Below are positions 58,873 to 64,000 of a stretch of 64,000 nt of DNA, piece by piece (within the stretch, counting starts at the first letter, position 1; the number at the start of each line of letters is the position of its first letter). A model generated the notes under the pieces. It saw only the letters and a program-made list of their open reading frames with translations, did not search any database and was not told the DNA's origin. The translations under genes and the position numbers were made by a program. Source of the stretch: Thermomonas fusca DSM 15424 (GTDB taxonomy: Bacteria > Pseudomonadota > Gammaproteobacteria > Xanthomonadales > Xanthomonadaceae); the NCBI RefSeq assembly GCF_000423885.1, contig NZ_AUIV01000002.1:62001-126000 (forward strand). Reading direction: 5' to 3'.

Positions 58873-60234
58873 TCAATCGTTGCCGATTCCGGCAACGCGG
58901 TCGCGGCGGAAAGTGCGCGGGCGTGCATCGGCGAGGCAGGCCAGCATCAGGCCAGCCAGCGCGCCGGTTGTCGACATCAGCGCGAGCGTACGCAGGGGAT
59001 AGTCGGCCCAGGAATGCGCCAGCACCGCGCAGATGGCAGCGAAACAGCCGGCCGCCAGCGCGGCGCTACGACCTTCGCTGCGGACCAGACGCCAGCCGCA
59101 AACCGCCAGCAGCGCCAATACCAGCGCCAGCACCGTCATCCCCGCCCAGCCGGTGGCCAGCCACCACTGCGCATATTCGTTGTGCGCGTGGTTGACGTAG
59201 TTGGCCAGCTGCAGCTGCGGCGGCGCCGCCTGCGCGAATACCGGCACGAACGCGCCGATGCCGGCGCCAAGCGGCGCCTGCGCCTGGCCTGCCCTGAGCG
59301 TGGCGGCGGCCATGACATGGCGCAGCTCCTCCGCCTGATCGACGGCCATCCATCCCATCGCCGCGTGCCCGCCGACCACGGCCAGCACCACCACTGCCAT
59401 CGCCAGTATGGTGGAACGACGGCTGCGACCGATTTCGCGCAGTCGCAGCGCACCGGTCAGCAGCAACGCGATCGCCAGCGCCGGCAGTGCGATCGCCATG
59501 CCGGCACGCGAAGTGGACAGCGGCACCATCAGCAGGAAGAACCCCGCCAGCCCCAGGTACCACCAGCGCCGGTGCGGGTGGGTCTGCCCGCTACGCGCCC
59601 GCAGGCGGGCTTCCGCAGCCAGACCCACCGCCAGCACCATGCCGATGATGCAGGCGGTCGCCTGGTGGTTGGTATTGGCCAGCAGGCCGCCGAAGCCGGC
59701 ATCGAAATCCTGATAAAGCCGCAGGGCGCTGTCGCGCGGCAACCCGGCCTGGAAGAACGCGAATATCACGTTGATCGCCAGCAGCACCAGTACCGCCTGC
59801 AGCAGTCGGCGTCGCTGCGAGCCGGTCAGCGCCGCCGCGGCGAGGAAAGCCGCCAGCGCCGGCAACAACGCCCACAGGCCCTGTTCGGTGGCGAACGGCG
59901 CCAAGCTCCAGTGCGGCGTCGCTTGCACGCCGGCACTGGCCAGGTCGGCCTGCAGCATCTGCCGTGCCGGAGCAGCCGTTCCGCCCCCGATCGGAAGCAG
60001 CTGCAGGATCGGCAACAGCAGGATCAGGCCCGCCACCGCGATGCCCCAGCCCACCTGCGGTGACGCGCCGTCTTCAGCCAGTGCGGCGACTGCGAGCAGC
60101 AGCACCGGCAACGCCAGCAGCTGCAGCCATTCGTCGATGGCAGTGTTGTCGGCAGTCACGCCGCCGCCCAGCCAGCAGGCGGTCAACAGGATGATGGTAG
60201 CGGGCAGCAACAGGCGACGGACGGACTCTGGCAT
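58873..60234 (-). CDS. O-antigen ligase/Wzy-like polysaccharide polymerase
   Basis: 453-residue polytopic membrane protein with about 12 helices. A large periplasmic loop (about residues 290-370) is followed by the signature NYVNHAHNEYAQWWLATGW, with the conserved His/Asn/Glu of Wzy_C (O-antigen ligase) proteins. It would polymerise or ligate a surface glycan. The start MPESVRRLLLP was chosen; the frame from 60318 runs through the upstream terminator. It is the last gene of the exopolysaccharide cassette on this strand. Confidence 0.85.
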   Translation of the reverse strand: MPESVRRLLLPATIILLTACWLGGGVTADNTAIDEWLQLLALPVLLLAVAALAEDGASPQVGWGIAVAGLILLLPILQLLPIGGGTAAPARQMLQADLASAGVQATPHWSLAPFATEQGLWALLPALAAFLAAAALTGSQRRRLLQAVLVLLAINVIFAFFQAGLPRDSALRLYQDFDAGFGGLLANTNHQATACIIGMVLAVGLAAEARLRARSGQTHPHRRWWYLGLAGFFLLMVPLSTSRAGMAIALPALAIALLLTGALRLREIGRSRRSTILAMAVVVLAVVGGHAAMGWMAVDQAEELRHVMAAATLRAGQAQAPLGAGIGAFVPVFAQAAPPQLQLANYVNHAHNEYAQWWLATGWAGMTVLALVLALLAVCGWRLVRSEGRSAALAAGCFAAICAVLAHSWADYPLRTLALMSTTGALAGLMLACLADARPRTFRRDRVAGIGND

Positions 60235-60260
60235 CGTCGAATGGATTCCGGTGGCGGAGA

Positions 60261-60297
60261 AAAAACGAAACAGGGCAGGTCTTTCGACCTGCCCTGT
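60261..60297 (-). terminator. Strong Rho-independent terminator of the secreted-protein gene
   Basis: ACAGGGCAGGTC (60270-60281), loop TTTC and GACCTGCCCTGT (60286-60297) form a perfect 12-bp stem. On the minus strand it is followed by TTCGTTTTTTC, a U-rich tail, 34 nt past the stop of the secreted-protein gene. It would also separate that gene from the ligase gene. Confidence 0.92.
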
Positions 60298-60330
60298 TCT
60301 GTCAAGCATAAAGCGCACGAGGCGCCGGCA

Positions 60331-60747
60331 TCAGAAGTGACGGATGCCGGTGCTGAGCGGACCGTTCGGGGTCTTGTCTTCGTTTTCGATCACGCCAGCC
60401 GCGACCAGAGCGGAAATCGCGATGATGCCGGCATTCATGGCCGAGCTGCCGCCGGTCTTGCCGGGGATCGCGTTGCACTCGCTCGGAACGGTGTAGACAC
60501 CCGGCTGGTCGAGCTTGATCTTGCAGCCGTTGCCATATGCAAGGAAGCCGCTGGAACCGGCGTTGACCATGACCTTTTGACCGGCAGCCAGCACCTGGCC
60601 GCTGTTTGCCGAGGCGTATTCGCCACCGGCGCTGGTCATGATCGAACCACTGTCGACCTGCAGCGTGGCGCTGACGGGTTCTTGGGCAAACGCCGGGGTG
60701 GCGAATGCAGCGGCGGCAGCGAGCAGTGCGGCGGCGATCTTGGTCAT
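60331..60747 (-). CDS. Small secreted protein of the exopolysaccharide cassette
   Basis: 138-residue exported protein. The signal peptide is residues 1-21 (MTKIAAALLAAAAAFATPAFA). The middle is beta-rich (ASANSGQVLAAGQKVMVNAG) with a two-Cys block (GNGCKIKLDQPGVYTVPSEC) that could form a disulfide; this resembles FecR-type beta domains. The C-terminus has a hydrophobic stretch (NAGIIAISALVAAGVI) and ends PLSTGIRHF. It has its own putative promoter and terminator, so it is probably highly expressed. I do not know its function; surface-glycan assembly is inferred from position. Confidence 0.75.
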   Translation of the reverse strand: MTKIAAALLAAAAAFATPAFAQEPVSATLQVDSGSIMTSAGGEYASANSGQVLAAGQKVMVNAGSSGFLAYGNGCKIKLDQPGVYTVPSECNAIPGKTGGSSAMNAGIIAISALVAAGVIENEDKTPNGPLSTGIRHF

Positions 60748-60795
60748 GGCTTCATCCTTGTGGCTATGGGGGCGGGGGAAGATCCCTCCGTCTCG

Positions 60796-60824
60796 AGGGT
60801 ATCGGAAACTCCGGATCTTTGCAA
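60796..60824 (-). promoter_or_regulatory. Putative promoter of the secreted-protein gene
   Basis: On the minus strand TTGCAA (60824-60819) and TACCCT (60801-60796) are separated by 17 bp. The -10 is weak. The leader would be about 42 nt, with a purine-rich AAGGATG before the ATG. Confidence 0.35.
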
Positions 60825-60839
60825 TAGGAACTATGACAC

Positions 60840-62063
60840 TTATTCAGGTTTCTGCTTCAACCGGAAACCGGTCAGCCACAGGTCACCGGCAACCTGCTGC
60901 CCTGCCCCACTAGGCACGGGATTTTCCAGACGAAGCCACTGTCCGGGGCATCCTGCGGGAGGCACCGTGAATTCCATGTCGACATCCATCCAGTCAAAAC
61001 TCCCTTGGAGCACCTCACTCCGTCCCACCACGCGCGCCGGCCCGGCACAGGCAACGCGCCATTGCAGCCCCATCTCGCTCCGCAACGCTCGGGCACGAGC
61101 ACGCAAGAGCAACCGATAACGCCCGGGTGCGAGCATCAACGCCTGCTCCAGCCCAGCATTCGGCACGCGTCGACCAAGGAACTGCAGGTGGACAATCCGG
61201 CTGCCGACCTCTTTCCCGGGCTCGAACTCCATGAGCACGCCAGGCACGCGACGGCGACGCCAGTCGAACCCGGCCTCGGATGGCTCCTGGGCGAAGTCAC
61301 CGTTGTAGAGCAGCGGCAAGCGGCCGTTCGGCTTTACTGCGGTGCCGGCCCAGCGCGCATAGGCCTCGCCCCACCGGCCCTGCGCAATCAAGCTGTCCAG
61401 CCAGCGGGAATACTCATCCGCAGACAGGCCGCCCTTGTCCTGCAAGGCCTGCATCACCTGGCCAGCGGCAAGCGGATTGCCCGTCTTCGGGTGGCGAAGC
61501 GCGGCCAGCACACCCGCGCGCCAAGGCGGATCGTCACGCAGCGATTGCGCCAACGCCTGCGCGAACTTCGGATCCTGCGCCAGCTGCACCAGCGCCGGAT
61601 GGATCTTGTCGGCCCGCCGCGGTGCCACCCGCAGGAGTGCGTCGATCTGCACCAGCGCCTGCGGGTAGTCGCCCCGCCGCAGGAAATATCTGGCCAGCCA
61701 CGCGCGGGGCGCCTGATCGCGCGGCGCGCGGCGCGCGGCGATACGGTAAAGCTGCAGAGTGCGGGCCTCATCACCATCGCGTTCGCTGGCAGCGGCCAGG
61801 ACCCGGAACGCCTGCCCCTGCAGCGGCTCGTGCCCCAGCAGGCGCGTCGCAGTCGCCCGCGCGGCTGCGGCATCACCTTCAGCCAGCTGCCGCTCGGCCA
61901 ATGCCAGCAGCGCAGTGGGATCTGCTGGGCGCCAACGCAAAGCCTGCGCCGGATCGCTGGATGCATGACGTTCCGCCTGCATCTGCCCCACCACGCGCCA
62001 GCCGGCGAACAGCGCCGCCATCGCCACCGCGGCCGACACCAGATAGCGCAGCGACTGCTTCAT
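60840..62063 (-). CDS. TPR protein with C-terminal beta-sandwich, exopolysaccharide cassette
   Basis: 407-residue protein with an N-terminal membrane anchor (LRYLVSAAVAMAALFAGW), Ala-rich TPR-like helical repeats (about 40-200: ALLALAERQLAEGDAAAARA, QAFRVLAAASERDGDEARTL, PRAWLARYFLRRGDYPQAL) and a C-terminal beta-rich domain (about 255-400: LLYNGDFAQEPSEAGFDWR, ALMLAPGRYRLLLRARARA) resembling carbohydrate-binding jelly rolls. It probably sits in the periplasm. The ATG overlaps the J-domain gene's stop (ATGA). Confidence 0.8.
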   Translation of the reverse strand: MKQSLRYLVSAAVAMAALFAGWRVVGQMQAERHASSDPAQALRWRPADPTALLALAERQLAEGDAAAARATATRLLGHEPLQGQAFRVLAAASERDGDEARTLQLYRIAARRAPRDQAPRAWLARYFLRRGDYPQALVQIDALLRVAPRRADKIHPALVQLAQDPKFAQALAQSLRDDPPWRAGVLAALRHPKTGNPLAAGQVMQALQDKGGLSADEYSRWLDSLIAQGRWGEAYARWAGTAVKPNGRLPLLYNGDFAQEPSEAGFDWRRRRVPGVLMEFEPGKEVGSRIVHLQFLGRRVPNAGLEQALMLAPGRYRLLLRARARALRSEMGLQWRVACAGPARVVGRSEVLQGSFDWMDVDMEFTVPPAGCPGQWLRLENPVPSGAGQQVAGDLWLTGFRLKQKPE

Positions 62064-63448
62064 CGAATCGACTCCATTTCCACCCCGGTCACCAGCCAGT
62101 AGCCATCGCGCCAACGCAATTGGGCGATCAGCAGTTCGTTGGGGCCGCTCGCCCCGGCCACCGCGGATTCGAGCACCGCTTCGCTGCTGCCGATCCGCCA
62201 GTGCGCCTCAGCGAAGCGCGCGCGACCGTCGGCATGCAGGCGTTGCCGCAGGCGCTGCGTGTCCGCTTCGACGGCCGGACTGCTCCAGATCGGCGGGATG
62301 TCCGTGCGTGGGATCCTCAGATAGTGCAGGAGCTGTTCACCGGTTTTCCTGGCAGACTGCACCCGGCTGAACTCCGGCTGCAGCGCCGGCAGGGCGGATG
62401 GCGAAGCCGGGGTCGCAGCGGGCATCGACCGGTTCTTGGCGACGGCCGAAGACGCAATGGCAGCAACCTGGAGGCGCTCGACCGCGGTCGCAGCCTCCGC
62501 CGGAGCTGCAGCCATCACGGCGTTGGCGGCAGCCGGATCCTGCAGTCCAACGCCGGCCTCGGATCGGAATGGCTCCACGCCGGCGCGACGGTCAGCGTCA
62601 AAGCCGGACATCGGGTCTTCCGTTTGCGGGCGCAGCGGATCAAACGGGGCCTCCTGCAATGCGGCCGCCGCCGTCCCCAAGACCGGGCTGGCACCAAGAG
62701 GCAAGCGCGGCTCGACCTGTTCCGCCGGATCGGAACCTGGTTCAGCGGGAGGAATCAGCGGCACAAGCCTGTCGGCATCGGCGTTGCCGGCGGAACTCTC
62801 GATTTGCCGCGACGCCTCCCAGTCGGGGTCGGCCCGGTTCATGTCGCGCAACGCCAGCAGGGCCAGCACGCCGCACAGCCCCAGCAGCGCCAGCGCAGGC
62901 CAGCGGCGAAGCCATGGCGAAGGCGGCGCAACCGGCTCTGGCGCCGGCACCCAGGTGCGGACGACCCGGAGGGCGCCGCTGCTGTCGAAAATTTCTGGAG
63001 GCCGCTCCGCCCGCAGCGCCGCATCGTAGGCCTGCCGCCGCTCCGGGCTGCGCAGGCGGTTCCAGGCGCTGTTGACTCGCGCGGCGAACACCGTGTCATC
63101 TTCGCTTTGCTGGCGATCCGGATGCAGCCACATTTGCAGCAGTCGGTGATGGGCCTTGATCTCTTCGACGCTGGCGCGAGCCTCCACGCCCAACATCCGG
63201 TAGGCATCCGCCTGGGGATGGAACAGCACTTCGCGCGCATAGAATCGCGCGGCTTCCAGCATCTGCGTTTCGCTTTCACCGAACCGCCGCGCCTGTTCGG
63301 CCAGCACCTCGGGCGGCGCCGCGGCGGCAACCCCCAAGAGCAACTCCATGCCCTCCGGCAGCGGGCGCTGCCGCAACACATGCCGCTCGCCCGGCGCCCT
63401 CAGCAGCGCCAGCGCCCACTCCAGCGCGTCCCCTTTCGCGCCGCTCAC
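62060..63448 (-). CDS. Membrane-anchored J-domain protein
   Basis: 462-residue protein. A short N-terminal region is followed by a J-domain (about residues 80-145, YRMLGVEARASVEEIKAHHR) with an intact HPD at 109-111 (LQMWLHPDRQQ), so it should engage an Hsp70. One membrane helix lies at about 184-200, then a long low-complexity Pro/Ala/Glu region and a C-terminal globular domain (about 370-462: LLHYLRIPRTDIPPIWSSPA, AQLRWRDGYWLVTGVEM). The J-domain would face the cytoplasm and the C-terminus the periplasm. The start is GTG 63448, 3 nt after the kinase stop. Confidence 0.8.
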   Translation of the reverse strand: MSGAKGDALEWALALLRAPGERHVLRQRPLPEGMELLLGVAAAAPPEVLAEQARRFGESETQMLEAARFYAREVLFHPQADAYRMLGVEARASVEEIKAHHRLLQMWLHPDRQQSEDDTVFAARVNSAWNRLRSPERRQAYDAALRAERPPEIFDSSGALRVVRTWVPAPEPVAPPSPWLRRWPALALLGLCGVLALLALRDMNRADPDWEASRQIESSAGNADADRLVPLIPPAEPGSDPAEQVEPRLPLGASPVLGTAAAALQEAPFDPLRPQTEDPMSGFDADRRAGVEPFRSEAGVGLQDPAAANAVMAAAPAEAATAVERLQVAAIASSAVAKNRSMPAATPASPSALPALQPEFSRVQSARKTGEQLLHYLRIPRTDIPPIWSSPAVEADTQRLRQRLHADGRARFAEAHWRIGSSEAVLESAVAGASGPNELLIAQLRWRDGYWLVTGVEMESIR

Positions 63449-63451
63449 CCC

Positions 63452-64000
63452 TCAGCCCTTGGCAAGCCGCGGTTTGTCGCCATAGGAGTAGTACGAGTAG
63501 GCGCCGCCATAGCCATAACCATAGCCATATCCGGCCGCACGGGCATCGTATTTGGTCAGCAACCCACCCAGAATGCGCGCGCGCGCGGCGTACAGCCGCT
63601 TCAACGCGGCCTGTGCGGCACCGATCTTGGTCTTGGCGCTATTGACCACCAGCAGGGTGCCATCGATCGCATTGGCCAGGATCGGGGCGTCGGCCAGGCC
63701 CAACACCGGCGGCCCGTCGATGATCACGTGGTCGTAGCGTTCGGTGCCGACAGTCAGCAGCGACACCAGCTTCGAGCCGGACAGCAGCTCCGCCGGGTTG
63801 GGCGGCAGGGGCCCGGCAAGGATGACGTGCAGGCGCTCGTCCTCCGTGCGCTGGACGGCTGCGCCGAACGTGCAACCGCCGGCGAGGAGATGGCTGAGCC
63901 CCGACTCGGCCTTCAATCCGAGCGTCTTGTGCAGCGATGGTTTGCGCAGGTCCGCATCCACCAGCAGCACGCGCTTGCCGAGTTGGGTGAGGTTGCGCGC
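63452..64000 (-). CDS. Wzc/CpsD-like tyrosine autokinase (partial, N-terminus outside window)
   Basis: The last 182 residues of a bacterial tyrosine kinase that controls polysaccharide chain length and export. Walker A' is VLLVDADLRKPSLH and Walker B is HVIIDGPPVLGLADAP. The C-terminal tail is Tyr-rich (8 Tyr within AGYGYGYGYGGAYSYYSYGD), the usual autophosphorylation cluster. The frame is open to the right edge. It is followed after 3 nt by the J-domain gene. Confidence 0.92.
   Translation of the reverse strand, partial: ARNLTQLGKRVLLVDADLRKPSLHKTLGLKAESGLSHLLAGGCTFGAAVQRTEDERLHVILAGPLPPNPAELLSGSKLVSLLTVGTERYDHVIIDGPPVLGLADAPILANAIDGTLLVVNSAKTKIGAAQAALKRLYAARARILGGLLTKYDARAAGYGYGYGYGGAYSYYSYGDKPRLAKG

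Overview
The window is a high-GC chromosomal segment of a gammaproteobacterium in the Xanthomonadaceae/Lysobacteraceae group (Xanthomonas, Lysobacter, Luteimonas or Thermomonas-like). The reasons are the linkage lysS–prfB–(rpfD-like)–recJ–rpfE-like–greA–carBA–dapB–dnaJ–dnaK–grpE–hrcA–recN, a eukaryote-type kynurenine operon, a DUF1631 protein, and short compact operons with 1-8 nt gene overlaps. The genus cannot be fixed from the sequence alone. Almost all of the DNA is coding. No rRNA, tRNA, CRISPR array, insertion sequence or prophage was seen.

Layout. (1) 1-4.0 kb, minus: RND efflux pump, with a permease that runs off the left edge and its lipoprotein adaptor. (2) 4.2-5.5 kb, plus: two single-haem c-type cytochromes and a DUF6522-like protein, closed by two strong hairpin terminators. 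(3) 5.65-20.46 kb, minus: the complete 14-gene nuoA-N operon for respiratory complex I, mostly coupled by 1-4 nt overlaps. (4) 20.8-26.9 kb: a DeaD-type RNA helicase, a glutamine amidotransferase-like protein, two related flavoproteins, and a divergent TrhO rhodanese/tRNA hydroxylase with a tiny membrane protein. (5) 26.9-37.5 kb: a WecA/MraY-like sugar-phosphate transferase, lysS, a diguanylate cyclase, prfB with its programmed frameshift, a membrane LytTR regulator divergent from an acyltransferase, recJ, an RpfE-like protein and greA. This looks like the distal part of the Xanthomonas rpf region without the DSF synthase/sensor core. (6) 37.5-42.8 kb: carB, carA, dapB. (7) 42.8-51.3 kb: DUF1631, prephenate dehydrogenase, then dnaJ, dnaK, grpE and hrcA. 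Heat-shock sigma-32 promoters lie before grpE and dnaK, but no CIRCE operator was found. (8) 51.3-58.8 kb, plus: recN, the kynurenine operon (ACMSD, kynU, kmo), sbcB and a DUF2939 protein. (9) 58.9-64 kb, minus: an exopolysaccharide cassette holding the end of a Wzc-type tyrosine kinase, a membrane J-domain protein, a TPR protein, a small secreted protein and an O-antigen ligase/polymerase-like protein.

Working together. The cytochromes and complex I serve respiration. The dnaJ/dnaK/grpE/hrcA set is the heat-shock chaperone unit. greA, lysS, prfB, deaD and trhO serve transcription and translation. recN, recJ and sbcB serve DNA repair. The most novel-looking parts are the J-domain/TPR/secreted-protein exopolysaccharide cassette, the DSF-less rpf-like neighbourhood carrying a diguanylate cyclase, and a set of putative leaderless promoters.
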